Assembly: GCF_015751905.1 (NCBI RefSeq)
Contig: NZ_JADOUF010000001.1
Coordinates: 5,890,001-5,954,000, forward strand
Reading direction: 5' to 3'
Source of the DNA: Longispora fulva
Lineage (GTDB): Bacteria > Actinomycetota > Actinomycetes > Mycobacteriales > Micromonosporaceae
DNA length: 64,000 nucleotides
This document shows, in pieces, positions 24,619 to 33,530 of this stretch; the first letter of the stretch is position 1; each line of letters starts with the position of its first letter. The notes beneath the pieces were generated by a model. That model saw nothing but the letters and a program-made list of their open reading frames with translations, made no database searches and was not told the DNA's origin. A program made the position numbers and the translations under genes.

Positions 24619-27207
24619 GTGGGAATCGGCAGGCTGAGGTTCGGGGTCGAGCAGGCTGTCACTCTGCACAGGCAAGCGTCCGGCCTGGTCGCCGCCGTGC
24701 GCCGCGCCCTGGAGATGCCGACGGAGACCGGCTACTCCGCCGAGTCCACGGCCGAGCAGCGCGCGATCGTCGCGCACCTGACCCGCACCGCCGCAGAGCT
24801 GGCCCCAGGCTGGCTGAGCAGCCCACTGACGCCCGAAACCCCCGGAAGCACCGAAGCCCCCGGAGGCAACAGGGGCAACGGAATCGCGGGGAGCATCGGA
24901 GCCGCAGACCAGGCCACGCCGATCACACTCCCAGCCCTGGTCCGGATCGGCGAAGCCCGCCCCCTCCCCGACGCCGCCTTCCCCCTCCTGATCCCCACCC
25001 TCGGCAAGGGCCACCTCGTCATCGACGCCGACGCCCGCGACCCCCGGGTCACGGCCCTGATCCGCACGGTCCTCCTCCGGCTGCTGGCCACGATGCCGCC
25101 CCGCGAGCTGCGGGTCCTGATCGCCGACAGCGCGACCGTCGGCGCGGCGACCGCCCCGTTCCGCCCGTTGTTCGAGGCCGGCGCCCTGCCGGCTCCGGTC
25201 ACCGACCGCGACGGTCTCAAGCATGTCCTGGACGAGGCCGAGCGGCAGGTGAAGGCGGGGCACAAGGAGCTGCCGTACCTTCTGGTGGTCGTGGCCGTGG
25301 CCCCCGAGCTGCTGGAGCCGGCCGACGCGGCCCGGATCGCGGCCCTCGCGCACGCCGGTCCCGCCGCGCGGCTGCACCTTCTGGTGACGGCGCACGCCGG
25401 GAAGCCGCTGCCGAACAGCACCCAGCTCACCCTGCGTAAGGATCATGCGCTTCTGGTCAGTCCGGGCGGGGAGACGTCCACGATTCCGGTGCATCTCGAT
25501 CCGGCCCCGCCAACGAGTGTGATCACCGAGGTGGCGGAGCGGCTCGCGGTCGAGGCGGCGCTGGCCGGGCGGACCGAGCTGGCGAGCCTGTTGCCGGCCC
25601 AGCGCTGGGCGGAGTCGAGCCGGGCCGGGTTGAACGCGACGATCGGCCGGTCGGGCATGGCCGAGCAGACCCTGAGTTTCGACGACGCGACCCCGCACTG
25701 GCTGGTGGGCGGCCGCTCCGGTGCCGGTAAGACGGCGTTCCTGGTGAACGTGCTCTATGGCCTGGCGACCCGGTACGCGCCGGAGGAGCTGATCCTCTAC
25801 CTGCTCGACTTCAAGGAAGGCGTGAGCTTCACGGAGTTCACGCCGACCGAGCGCGACCCGTCCTGGATCCCGCACGCGCGTGCCGTGGGCATCGAGTCCG
25901 ACCGGGAGTACGGCGTCGCGGTCCTCAGGGAGCTCGACGCGGCGATGTCCCAGCGGGCGACGCTCCTGAAGCGGGCCGGTGTCACCAAGATCGGGGAGCT
26001 GCCGGAGACCATCGCCCGGGTGGTGTGCGTGATCGACGAGTTCCAGGTGCTGTTCGCCGGGAACGACAAGCTGGCCCGCGACGCCGTGGACCTGTTGGAG
26101 TCGCTCGCCAGGAAGGGCCGGTCGTACGGGATCCACCTCGTGCTCGCCAGCCAGACCGTGAGCGGGGTCGAGGCGCTGTACACGAAACGGGAGTCGATCT
26201 TCGGGCAGTTCGCCGCGCGCGTGGCCCTGCCTGGCGGGGCCGGGGTGCTCGATCCGCTGAACAACGCCGCGACGGCGCTCCGACTGGGCGAGGCGGTGGT
26301 GAACACGTCCGCTGGCGCGCCCGGCCACGACACGGTCGTGCGTTTCCCCAACCCGCACGCCGAGGTCGAGACCCTGGCCGAGCTGCGGCACACCCTCTGG
26401 CAGGCCCGCCCCGCCGGGTCGGAACCCCCGAGCGTCTTCGAGGGGTACGCGGAGCAGCACATCACCAACGACCCGGTCTTCGGCATCCCGGTGCACCGCC
26501 GGCGCGCGGAGGTGATCGTGGGCCGCAATGTGGACGTGTCGGGTTCGACGGCCTCGTTCCCGCTGGACGCGAGCCCTGGTCGGCACATCGCCGTCCTCGG
26601 GCCGAGCGAGGTCGGCGCGGACATCCTGCACGCCGCGGTGGCGGGGCTGGCCCGGCAGCACGGCCCCGGCGACGTGCGGTTCCTGCTGGTCCCGCTGGTC
26701 GCGGCGGCCGATCCGGTGTGCGACGACGTCGTGGTGGACCTCGACCGGCTCGGGCACAGCTACGAGATCCTCGACGGGTACCGGCTGCGGAACGTGCTCG
26801 CCGAGATCGCCGACCCGGCGACGGACGGCGCGCAGAAGCCCACCTACCTCGTGCTCTTCGGCGCGGACGCCGCCAGCGGCCTGCTCGAGCAGCGTGACCC
26901 GGAGCGCCGCCGCTCTGGCATCGACGACCTGCGCACGGTGCTGCGGACCGGCCCGGCGCGCGGCGTGCACGTGCTCGGCTGGTGGCGCGGGCTGCGCCGG
27001 TTCGGCGAGGACGTCGGCGGCTCGTCGGCCCGGGAGGACGTGGCCTGCCTGGTCACGCTGAACGTGCCGGGGGCGGAGGTGGCGATGATGTTGGGTCAGT
27101 CGCAGCTGGACTGGCAGTACCGGCCGAACCGGGCGCTGCTCATCGACCGGCACACCGACCGGATCGCCACGATCGTGCCCTACGTCCGCCCGGGGAGGTA
27201 CGCATGA
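24619..27207 (+). CDS. FtsK/SpoIIIE-family ATPase, EccC-like, with degenerate second domain
   Basis: In this 862-aa protein an N-terminal region of ~330 residues precedes a canonical FtsK domain. Visible motifs are Walker A (VGGRSGAGKTAFLV, about residue 366), LLDFKEGVSF, Walker B (VVCVIDEFQVLF) and the sensor HLVLASQTVSG. A second ATPase-like domain (about residues 615-862) has GPSEVGAD in place of GxxxxGK[ST], so it should not hydrolyse ATP. Tandem domains with one degenerate copy recall EccC of type VII secretion. Beside VirB4 it could act as a VirD4-like coupling protein. The start is GTG with no obvious Shine-Dalgarno. Confidence 0.82.
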   Translation: MGIGRLRFGVEQAVTLHRQASGLVAAVRRALEMPTETGYSAESTAEQRAIVAHLTRTAAELAPGWLSSPLTPETPGSTEAPGGNRGNGIAGSIGAADQATPITLPALVRIGEARPLPDAAFPLLIPTLGKGHLVIDADARDPRVTALIRTVLLRLLATMPPRELRVLIADSATVGAATAPFRPLFEAGALPAPVTDRDGLKHVLDEAERQVKAGHKELPYLLVVVAVAPELLEPADAARIAALAHAGPAARLHLLVTAHAGKPLPNSTQLTLRKDHALLVSPGGETSTIPVHLDPAPPTSVITEVAERLAVEAALAGRTELASLLPAQRWAESSRAGLNATIGRSGMAEQTLSFDDATPHWLVGGRSGAGKTAFLVNVLYGLATRYAPEELILYLLDFKEGVSFTEFTPTERDPSWIPHARAVGIESDREYGVAVLRELDAAMSQRATLLKRAGVTKIGELPETIARVVCVIDEFQVLFAGNDKLARDAVDLLESLARKGRSYGIHLVLASQTVSGVEALYTKRESIFGQFAARVALPGGAGVLDPLNNAATALRLGEAVVNTSAGAPGHDTVVRFPNPHAEVETLAELRHTLWQARPAGSEPPSVFEGYAEQHITNDPVFGIPVHRRRAEVIVGRNVDVSGSTASFPLDASPGRHIAVLGPSEVGADILHAAVAGLARQHGPGDVRFLLVPLVAAADPVCDDVVVDLDRLGHSYEILDGYRLRNVLAEIADPATDGAQKPTYLVLFGADAASGLLEQRDPERRRSGIDDLRTVLRTGPARGVHVLGWWRGLRRFGEDVGGSSAREDVACLVTLNVPGAEVAMMLGQSQLDWQYRPNRALLIDRHTDRIATIVPYVRPGRYA

Positions 27208-27830
27208 CGTGGCGCGAGTACGCCACCCTCGCCGGCCAGCTGGAGGCGCACCGCGGGGTGCAGGCCGCCAGGGCCGTCGGCCACGTGAACGCGCGCACCG
27301 CGCTGGGCGCCGAACTGACCTCGCTGGAGGAGTTGCTCGCCGGCCAGCAGGAGCGCCTCTCCGAGCTGTACGACAGGTTCGATCTGTCCGAGCCGGTACT
27401 CTCCGCGCAGCAGCCCCCGCAGGTCACCGACCTGGCCGAGGCGCTCCGCCGGGCCCGGGACGCGGCCGAGCGGTCGTCGAGCCAGCTCACGGCGGTGGAG
27501 TCGGCGGCGCGGCGTTCGCCGTACCTGCCGCACTGGTCGACGAACCTGCGCAACGCGCTGGTCTACGGCAGCACCTCGGCGGTCGCGTTCTTCGTCAACG
27601 TCGCGGCATTCCTGGCCACCTCGGGCGTGGGCCGGCTGCTCGTGACGGTGCTGTTCATCGCCCTGCCGTTCCTCGCGTACGGCGTCGGCAGTTCCCTGAT
27701 CGGCGTCCTCTTCAAGCCGGTGCTGGGCGCGAAGCCCCCGAAGACCCGTCCACTGGGGCTGGCGATCTGCCTGGCCCCGATCCTGCCGCTGTGTGCCCTG
27801 TGGGGCATCTCGTGGACCGTAGGAGGCTGA
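27204..27830 (+). CDS. Coiled-coil membrane protein
   Basis: The first ~105 residues of this 208-aa protein are helical and probably coiled-coil (ELTSLEELLAGQQERLSELYDRF). Three hydrophobic helices follow (about residues 115-135, 140-165 and 183-203). It is coupled to the EccC-like ATPase by an ATGA overlap and followed 7 nt later by a small helical protein. It probably anchors or regulates the ATPase. I do not recognise a family. Confidence 0.75.
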   Translation: MTWREYATLAGQLEAHRGVQAARAVGHVNARTALGAELTSLEELLAGQQERLSELYDRFDLSEPVLSAQQPPQVTDLAEALRRARDAAERSSSQLTAVESAARRSPYLPHWSTNLRNALVYGSTSAVAFFVNVAAFLATSGVGRLLVTVLFIALPFLAYGVGSSLIGVLFKPVLGAKPPKTRPLGLAICLAPILPLCALWGISWTVGG

Positions 27831-27837
27831 CCGCGCC

Positions 27838-28098
27838 ATGGCCAACATCGAACAGATCAAAGTGATCATCACTGCGGCGACCCGGGACACCGAGGACATC
27901 GTCACCGAGGTGCACGGGTTGTGCGACCGCCTCGACGAGGCGATGGTCCGGTTGCGCACGGCGGCCTCCGGCAGCTCGCACCCGAAGGCCGACGAGGCGA
28001 TCCGCTTCCTCCAGCAGGCCCGCGACCGCCTCGACGAGGCCGGCACCCTGGCCAGGGGTGCGGTCGACGCGGCCGGGGTTTACCGCGCGCTGATCTAG
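27838..28098 (+). CDS. Small all-helical protein next to the EccC-like ATPase
   Basis: This 86-aa protein is predicted to form two helices (residues about 3-42 and 50-83) around a short polar loop (AASGSSHPKADE). Length and helix-turn-helix hairpin shape resemble WXG100 (EsxA-like) proteins, but there is no WXG motif in the turn. A strong Shine-Dalgarno (AGGAGG, 27821-27826) is 11 nt ahead of the ATG. Its place behind an EccC-like ATPase makes it a candidate substrate or chaperone. That is inference. Confidence 0.72.
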   Translation: MANIEQIKVIITAATRDTEDIVTEVHGLCDRLDEAMVRLRTAASGSSHPKADEAIRFLQQARDRLDEAGTLARGAVDAAGVYRALI

Positions 28099-28144
28099 CA
28101 CACACGGCTGTGTGCCGGCATGTGTGCCTACATGTTCGACACTC

Positions 28145-28172
28145 CCTTTCGACAGCGACCCCCGTCGAAAGG
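28145..28172 (+). promoter_or_regulatory. Hairpin sequestering the Shine-Dalgarno of the first micropeptide
   Basis: CCTTTCGAC (28145-28153) pairs perfectly with GTCGAAAGG (28164-28172) around a 10-nt loop. The right arm contains the only plausible ribosome-binding site (GAAAGG), 8 nt before the ATG at 28181. Translation would therefore need the stem to open. Confidence 0.55.
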
Positions 28173-28180
28173 TTGTTCCC

Positions 28181-28339
28181 ATGAGTATCGTGCGCAAGTC
28201 CTTTGCCGTCGCCGCGATCGTCGCCGCCCTCCTGGTGGGCGGGGCGGCGGCGGTCGCCGCCGGCCAGCACTCCTCGGTCACGGCCCAGCAGGAGTGCGGC
28301 AACCAGCCGCAGTACCCCTACACCTGCAAGGTCGTCTGA
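28181..28339 (+). CDS. Secreted two-cysteine micropeptide, copy 1
   Basis: This 52-aa precursor has MSIVRKSFAVAAIVAALLVG as signal sequence or anchor, likely cleaved near AVAAGQ. The mature tail of about 24 residues (QHSSVTAQQECGNQPQYPYTCKVV) holds two Cys (39 and 49) that could form one disulfide. Copy 2, 41 bp downstream, has the same length, signal layout and a VTA-x(3)-C...TCK tail. Tandem duplication, secretion signal and conserved Cys argue for a real gene despite the small size. It may be cargo, a signal peptide or a bacteriocin-like product. Confidence 0.7.
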   Translation: MSIVRKSFAVAAIVAALLVGGAAAVAAGQHSSVTAQQECGNQPQYPYTCKVV

Positions 28340-28380
28340 CCCCACTCCAGCTCGCCGGACCCTGTGAGAGGACCCATCAG

Positions 28381-28539
28381 ATGAGTACCAGCATCATGTC
28401 GTTCGTTCGTGTCGGCCTCGCCGCGGTGGCGGTCGTCGCGGCCCTCGCCATCGGTGGGGCGGCGGCGGCCAGCCACCACACCACGGTCACGGCCGAGGGC
28501 CAGTGCCAGCACGCCTTCCCGACCTGCAAGCCCAACTAG
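28381..28539 (+). CDS. Secreted two-cysteine micropeptide, copy 2
   Basis: This 52-aa paralogue of the preceding peptide has a hydrophobic N-terminus (VGLAAVAVVAALAIGGAAAA) and then the tail SHHTTVTAEGQCQHAFPTCKPN. Cys49 and the following Lys align with copy 1; the first Cys is at 42 instead of 39. A good Shine-Dalgarno (GAGAGGA, 28366-28372) is 8 nt before the ATG. A terminator hairpin follows, closing the operon opposite folE. Confidence 0.72.
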   Translation: MSTSIMSFVRVGLAAVAVVAALAIGGAAAASHHTTVTAEGQCQHAFPTCKPN

Positions 28540-28553
28540 GCACCACGCGTCGA

Positions 28554-28580
28554 GCACCCGGTCACACCGTGGCCGGGTGC
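28554..28580. terminator. Terminator between micropeptide 2 and folE
   Basis: GCACCCGG (28554-28561) pairs with CCGGGTGC (28573-28580) around an 11-nt loop. It abuts the folE stop codon and lies 15 bp after the peptide stop, so it can serve both convergent transcripts. Confidence 0.75.
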
Positions 28581-29387
28581 CTACCTGTGCAGGTTGAGGA
28601 GGCTCATCGCCTCGCTGCGGGAACGCGCGTCGGTCTTGAACCGCCCGCGCACCGCCGACGTGACGGTCCGCGACCCGGGCTTGCGGATCCCGCGCATCGC
28701 CATGCACAGGTGCTCGCACTCCACGACCACGATCACGCCGCGCGGCTCGAGCTGACGCTCCAGGGTGTCGGCGATCTGCGCGGTCAGCCGCTCCTGCACC
28801 TGTGGCCGGCGCGCGTACGCCTCCACCAGGCGGGCCAGCTTGGACAGGCCGGTGATCCGGCCGTGCATTCCCGGGATGTACCCGACGTGCGCCACCCCGT
28901 GGAACGGCAGTAGGTGGTGCTCGCACATCGAGGCCACCTCGATGTCGCGGACCAGCACCATCTCGTCGTGGTTGGCGTCGAACGCCGTGGTGAGGGTCTG
29001 GGCCGGGTCGACCCGCAGCCCGGCGAACATCTCCGCGTACGCGTGCGCGACCCGGGACGGGGTCTTGCGCAGGCCGTCGCGGTCCGGGTCCTCCCCGATG
29101 GCGATCAGGATCTCGCGCACCGCTGCGGCGATCCGCGCGACGTCGACGACGTCACCGACCGGGCGGCCGGCGATCCCGCCGTCGACGAGCCGGGCGGCGA
29201 GGTAGTCCAGCTTGTCGATGTCGACGAGATCCGGTTCCGTCGAACTACCGGAGACGACCGCGCCGACCGCGGCGTCTCCCGCCGGAGCGGTGTCCGGGGC
29301 GGAGAAGCCGACTGCCGGCCCCGTGCCCTCGGCGGATGCCGAGGGCTGCGAGCCGGCAGTCGACCTGGACGCCTGGTCCCCGCTCAG
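28581..29387 (-). CDS. folE: GTP cyclohydrolase I
   Basis: FolE converts GTP to dihydroneopterin triphosphate, the first step of folate synthesis. The catalytic core is intact: [17 protein letters not shown], the zinc ligands in MCEHHLLPF and the later Cys ([10 protein letters not shown]), [27 protein letters not shown]. An unusual N-terminal extension of ~85 residues precedes it. No in-frame ATG, GTG or TTG exists between the ftsH stop and the conserved core. A CTG at 29387 overlaps the ftsH stop as CTGA and has GAGGAG 5 nt upstream, so I take it as the start (268 aa). In M. tuberculosis folE is followed directly by folP; here the secretion locus intervenes. Confidence 0.9.
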   Translation of the reverse strand: MSGDQASRSTAGSQPSASAEGTGPAVGFSAPDTAPAGDAAVGAVVSGSSTEPDLVDIDKLDYLAARLVDGGIAGRPVGDVVDVARIAAAVREILIAIGEDPDRDGLRKTPSRVAHAYAEMFAGLRVDPAQTLTTAFDANHDEMVLVRDIEVASMCEHHLLPFHGVAHVGYIPGMHGRITGLSKLARLVEAYARRPQVQERLTAQIADTLERQLEPRGVIVVVECEHLCMAMRGIRKPGSRTVTSAVRGRFKTDARSRSEAMSLLNLHR

Positions 29388-31381
29388 CGGGACTCCTCGA
29401 CCGCCGTGGGGGCGATCACGATGGCCGGCTCGGCCACGGGCTCGTCCTTGGACGGGACGGACACCGGGGGCTTGTCGGACGGGGTGCGCTTGCCGAAGCC
29501 GTTGAACGGGGCCATCGGCGGGCGCTTGACGACCCGGGCACAGATCCGGGCCATGTCCTGGGTGGTGAGGGTTTCCTTCTCCATCAGCTCCAGGACCATG
29601 TTGTCGAGCACGTCCCGGTACTCGGCGAGGATCTCCCACGCCTCGTCGTGGGCGAGCTCGATCAGGCCCCGGATCTCCGCGTCGATGTCGGCGGCGACCG
29701 AGTCGGAGTAGTCCCGGGTGTGGCCCATCGTGCGGCCGAGGAACGGCTCGTCGCCGGAGGTGCCGTACTTGACGGCGCCCAGCTTCGAGCTCATCCCGAA
29801 CTCGGTGACCATCGACCGCGCGAGCGCGGTGGCCTTCTCGATGTCGTTGCCGGCCCCGGTGGTGGGCTCGTGGTAGACGAGCTCCTCGGCGGCGCGGCCA
29901 CCCAGCGCGTACGCCAGGGTGTCGATCATCTCGGACCGGGTCTGGGTGTACTTGTCCTCGACCGGCAGGATCAGCGTGTGGCCCAGCGAGCGGCCACGCG
30001 GCAGGATCGTCAGCTTGTGCACCGGAGCTGTGTTCGGCAGGGCCCAGGCGACCAGGGCGTGTCCACCCTCGTGGTACGCCGTGACCAGCTTCTCCTTGTC
30101 GCTCATCACCCGGCCGCGGCGCTCGGGGCCGGCGACCACGCGGTCGATCGACTCCTCGAGCTCGGCGTCGCTGATCGCCTTCTTGCTCACCCGGGCGGTC
30201 AGCAGGGCCGCCTCGTTGATCACGTTGGCGAGGTCGGCACCGGTGAAGCCCGGCGTGCGCCGCGCGATGGTGTCGAGGTCCACGTCCGGCGTGAACGGCT
30301 TGCCCTTGGCGTGCACCCGCAGGATGGCGCGGCGGCCCTCCATGTCGGGGCGGTCCACGGCGATCTGCCGGTCGAACCGGCCGGGACGCAGCAGGGCCGG
30401 GTCGAGGATGTCGGGCCGGTTGGTGGCGGCGATCAGGATCACGCCGCCCTTGGCGTCGAAGCCGTCCATCTCGACGAGGAGTTGGTTGAGCGTCTGCTCC
30501 CGCTCGTCGTGCCCGCCGCCGAGGCCAGCGCCACGGTGCCGGCCCACGGCGTCGATCTCGTCGACGAAGACGATCGCTGGGGCGTTCTGCTTGGCCTGCT
30601 CGAACAGGTCACGGACCCGGGAGGCGCCGACACCGACGAACATCTCCACGAAGTCCGAACCGGAGATCGTGTAGAACGGCACGGACGCCTCGCCGGCCAC
30701 GGCACGGGCCAGCAGGGTCTTGCCGGTTCCGGGCGGCCCGTACAACAGGACGCCCTTCGGGATCTTGGCGCCGAGAGCCTGGTACTTCGCAGGGTTCTGC
30801 AGGAAGTCCTTGATCTCGTGCAGCTCCTCGACGGCCTCGTCGGCCCCGGCCACGTCCGCGAAGGTGGTCTTCGGCGTGTCCTTGGAGATCAACTTGGCCT
30901 TGGACTTGCCGAAGTTCAGGACCCGCGAACCGCCGCCCTGCATCTGGCTCATGAAGAACAGGAGCAGCAGCACGACGAGCGCCAGGGGGAGCAGGCTGAG
31001 CAGGATGCTGCCGAGCGTGCTGTCCTGGGCGACATCCGTGTTGAACTGCTCGATCTTCTTCTCGGCGGCCAGCGCGTTGAGCCGGTCGTAGAGGTCCTTC
31101 GAGACGTTTCCACCAGCCGGGTACTGAGACTGGACCTTCGTGGTCTTGTCGACCTTGTCGAAGGACGTCGGCGTCTTCAGCTCGAACTGGAGCGTCTGCT
31201 CCTTGTCCTGGATCAGGACCTTCTTGATGTTGGTCCCGTCGGCAAGAAGCGCGGAAGCCTCCGACGACTTGATCTTCTTGTAGTCACCACTACTGGAGAA
31301 GATGCCCGTCAGCAGGATCGCGCCCAGAACCACGAGGATGACCCAGAACCAGGTTCTTTTGAAGATTCGAGTTCTATCCAT
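29384..31381 (-). CDS. ftsH: ATP-dependent zinc metalloprotease FtsH
   Basis: This 665-aa membrane-bound AAA+ protease degrades misfolded and short-lived membrane and cytosolic proteins. Its N-terminal helix ([19 protein letters not shown]) and a second helix (about residues 124-142) flank the extracytoplasmic domain. The AAA module has Walker A (GPPGTGKT, about 205), pore loop and Walker B ([11 protein letters not shown]), then the second region of homology ([21 protein letters not shown]). The protease domain has the zinc site HEGGH (about 425) and a downstream Asp ligand. It overlaps folE (CTGA), the order ftsH-folE being conserved in actinobacteria. Confidence 0.97.
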   Translation of the reverse strand: MDRTRIFKRTWFWVILVVLGAILLTGIFSSSGDYKKIKSSEASALLADGTNIKKVLIQDKEQTLQFELKTPTSFDKVDKTTKVQSQYPAGGNVSKDLYDRLNALAAEKKIEQFNTDVAQDSTLGSILLSLLPLALVVLLLLFFMSQMQGGGSRVLNFGKSKAKLISKDTPKTTFADVAGADEAVEELHEIKDFLQNPAKYQALGAKIPKGVLLYGPPGTGKTLLARAVAGEASVPFYTISGSDFVEMFVGVGASRVRDLFEQAKQNAPAIVFVDEIDAVGRHRGAGLGGGHDEREQTLNQLLVEMDGFDAKGGVILIAATNRPDILDPALLRPGRFDRQIAVDRPDMEGRRAILRVHAKGKPFTPDVDLDTIARRTPGFTGADLANVINEAALLTARVSKKAISDAELEESIDRVVAGPERRGRVMSDKEKLVTAYHEGGHALVAWALPNTAPVHKLTILPRGRSLGHTLILPVEDKYTQTRSEMIDTLAYALGGRAAEELVYHEPTTGAGNDIEKATALARSMVTEFGMSSKLGAVKYGTSGDEPFLGRTMGHTRDYSDSVAADIDAEIRGLIELAHDEAWEILAEYRDVLDNMVLELMEKETLTTQDMARICARVVKRPPMAPFNGFGKRTPSDKPPVSVPSKDEPVAEPAIVIAPTAVEESR
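29385..29398 (-). promoter_or_regulatory. folE: Shine-Dalgarno and CTG start of folE
   Basis: Read on the minus strand, GAGGAG-tcccg-CTGA sits at the ftsH/folE junction. The CTG shares its last two bases with the ftsH TGA stop, the same 4-nt overlap geometry (NTGA) used by most neighbouring genes. This decides the folE start in the absence of a canonical codon. Confidence 0.6.
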
Positions 31382-31523
31382 GCTTATACGAGCGCAGTGC
31401 GCTCGGACCTCCCGATCCTCGGACCAGCCATCCCCGCACCAGACACGAAGGTGCGCTCCCGGACCTCACTCCGGATATTTGACGGTACACCGTGCCAGCC
31501 ATCAACACGGAGTGGCTAGCCGG

Positions 31524-32912
31524 CTAGTGTGTGATCGCGGTCACTCTGACATTGTCCCCCAGGTCGGGATCCAGGGTCGGGGAAGCCACGCTCGCCGCGC
31601 TGGGCACCCGGTCGCCCGAGGTCCCACCGGCCTCCGGTCGCAGCGTCACAACCCGCTGGACGCTGGTCCCCGGCGGCACGTCGCCGAGCTCACACGTGAG
31701 CAGTTGGCCGGCGAACGTGCAGCCAGGCATGGCTTCCGGCGCCCCGAGCGCCGTGGGCACCGTGTCGCGGAGGACGACGGCGGCCGCGGTGGACGGCCCC
31801 TGGTTCGACACCGTCAGGGTGTACCGCCAGGCGTCGGTCACGTCCAGCTCGTTCGTGATCTTCAGGTTCGCCGCTGGCGTAATCCGCAACGCCGGTGAGC
31901 GCCCCGTGGCGGTCCGCGTCAGACTGGGCAGATAGTCCGGAGCGTACAAAACGGTCGCGGTGCTGCGGAGGTTGTCCCCACCGGCGGCGACCTCGGCGCG
32001 AACGCTCAGGGTCGCGGTGGTGGTGGCCCCGGCGGCGAGGGTGCCGATCGGTACCCAGATCTGGCCGTAGATCCGTTCGCCGGAGTTGTCGAGCACCGTG
32101 GTGTGGTCGGGAATGGACGCGATCAGCCAGACATTCGTCGCGTTCGTGACCGGGCTGGCCGAGACCGTGTAGGTATAGACGATCCGGGCGCCCGGCACGA
32201 CCGGGTCGCCGGCCAGCGGCAGCCGCTCCGCCTCGGCACTGACGCCGACGGAGACCTGGGGCAGGGCGACGGCCACCGCGGCGAACACCGCGCCCACCCA
32301 GCCGGTGCCGTTCCCGGAGACGGTCAGGCGGTCGCCTCCGGTGACCTCCAGCGGATCACCCGGGGTCACCGACCGGCCGTTGACGGTGCCGACCAGCGCG
32401 CCCGGTCCGGCGGCCTGGTCGTAGCCGATCCAGCCGATCTGGGCGCGGCCGGCGCGCAGCGGCAGCTCGGCGGTCGGGGACAGCCCGTCGGCCACGGTGA
32501 CGGCGCGCAGCGGTTCGCCGGGCGAGGCGTGCACGACGAGGAGGGTCCAGCGGGCGGCGGCGACCCGGTACGCGCCGGGGCCGGCCTGCCGGACGAGGGC
32601 CGTGACGTCGGCTGTGCCCTGGAACCCGCCCGGGTAGTCGGCCAGCTCGCCGGCCACGGAGGTGTCGGGACGGCCGGGTGCGCCGACGTCGACCAGGGCG
32701 TCATCGCGGGGCGACCACCAGTACAGCCGGGCGTAGCGCACGGTCGCGCCCGAGGAAAGGGCGAGGGGCTGGGTGGCGGAGGCGGTGGCCAGGCCGCCCT
32801 CGACGGTGGTGGAGTACCGGAGCGCGACAGCACCCACCGGCTCCGCCGACGCCGGGGCGGCGCCACACGACAGCAGAAGTAGACAGAATACGAAAGAGTG
32901 CGTTTTCAGCAT
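31524..32912 (-). CDS. Secreted DUF11-repeat protein
   Basis: This 462-aa exported protein starts MLKTHSFVFCLLLLSCGAAP with a signal peptide. The N-terminal half (about residues 20-220) has a beta-rich domain with ARLYWWSP and GWIGYDQAAG. The rest has two tandem DUF11-type domains (about 225-340: ARIVYTYTVSASPVTNATNVWL; about 350-460: LTVSNQGPSTAAAVVLRDTVP), which are Ig-like cell-surface modules. No sorting signal or C-terminal anchor is seen, so it may be fully secreted. It interrupts the hpt-ftsH order. An upstream in-frame TTG at 32924 is less likely. Confidence 0.8.
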   Translation of the reverse strand: MLKTHSFVFCLLLLSCGAAPASAEPVGAVALRYSTTVEGGLATASATQPLALSSGATVRYARLYWWSPRDDALVDVGAPGRPDTSVAGELADYPGGFQGTADVTALVRQAGPGAYRVAAARWTLLVVHASPGEPLRAVTVADGLSPTAELPLRAGRAQIGWIGYDQAAGPGALVGTVNGRSVTPGDPLEVTGGDRLTVSGNGTGWVGAVFAAVAVALPQVSVGVSAEAERLPLAGDPVVPGARIVYTYTVSASPVTNATNVWLIASIPDHTTVLDNSGERIYGQIWVPIGTLAAGATTTATLSVRAEVAAGGDNLRSTATVLYAPDYLPSLTRTATGRSPALRITPAANLKITNELDVTDAWRYTLTVSNQGPSTAAAVVLRDTVPTALGAPEAMPGCTFAGQLLTCELGDVPPGTSVQRVVTLRPEAGGTSGDRVPSAASVASPTLDPDLGDNVRVTAITH

Positions 32913-32952
32913 GCCTACCCCCAAGCTTGAGGTAGGTCATACATTAGGGGAT

Positions 32953-33504
32953 CTAGCGGGAATAAACCTCAGGTTTGAGAACCCCGACAAACGGGAGCTC
33001 CCGGTACCGCTCGGCGTAGTCCAGCCCGTACCCGACGACGAACTCGTTCGGGATGTCGAAGCCGACGTACTTCACCGGCACGTCCACCTTCACGGCGTCC
33101 GGCTTGCGGAGGAACGCCACGACCTCGATGGACGCCGCGCCCCGGCTGGCCAGGTAGCGCAGCAGCCACGACAGGGTCAGGCCCGAGTCGACGATGTCCT
33201 CGCACACGATCACGTGCTTGTCCGCGATGTCGCGGTCGAGGTCCTTGAGGATCCGGACCACCCCGGAGGAGGTGGCGGCCTGGCCGTAGGAGGAGACGGC
33301 CATGAACTCCAGTTCGGTCGGAAGCGGGAACGCGCGGGCGAAGTCGGCCATGAACATGACCGCGCCCTTCAGCACGCCGACGAGAAGCACGCCGTCCCGG
33401 TCCGCGTAGTCGGCAGCGACCTGCTCGGCCAGCTCCTTCGTGCGCTCTTTGATCTGTTCCTCGGAGACGATGATGCGTTCGATATCGTCGGCGTACCAGC
33501 CCAT
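32953..33504 (-). CDS. hpt: Hypoxanthine-guanine phosphoribosyltransferase
   Basis: Hpt salvages hypoxanthine and guanine to IMP and GMP using PRPP. The 183-aa protein shows [28 protein letters not shown], the PRPP-binding loop [53 protein letters not shown] and the [10 protein letters not shown] end typical of actinobacterial Hpt. The start MGWYADD is preceded by GGCAGG. A GTG at 33534 overlapping the tilS stop (GTGA) would add ten residues and is possible. Confidence 0.94.
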   Translation of the reverse strand: MGWYADDIERIIVSEEQIKERTKELAEQVAADYADRDGVLLVGVLKGAVMFMADFARAFPLPTELEFMAVSSYGQAATSSGVVRILKDLDRDIADKHVIVCEDIVDSGLTLSWLLRYLASRGAASIEVVAFLRKPDAVKVDVPVKYVGFDIPNEFVVGYGLDYAERYRELPFVGVLKPEVYSR

Positions 33505-33530
33505 GTGGTTAGCCTGCCCGATGACCGGGG

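Noticed and set aside
15943-28539. Interpretation of the secretion locus as an integrative conjugative element
   Set aside because: No relaxase, integrase, replication protein, tRNA or att-like repeat at its borders.
29384-29640. Programmed frameshift giving an FtsH-FolE fusion
   Set aside because: The folE frame stays open into ftsH, but that stretch is a shadow of ftsH codons; a well-placed Shine-Dalgarno and CTG explain independent initiation better.
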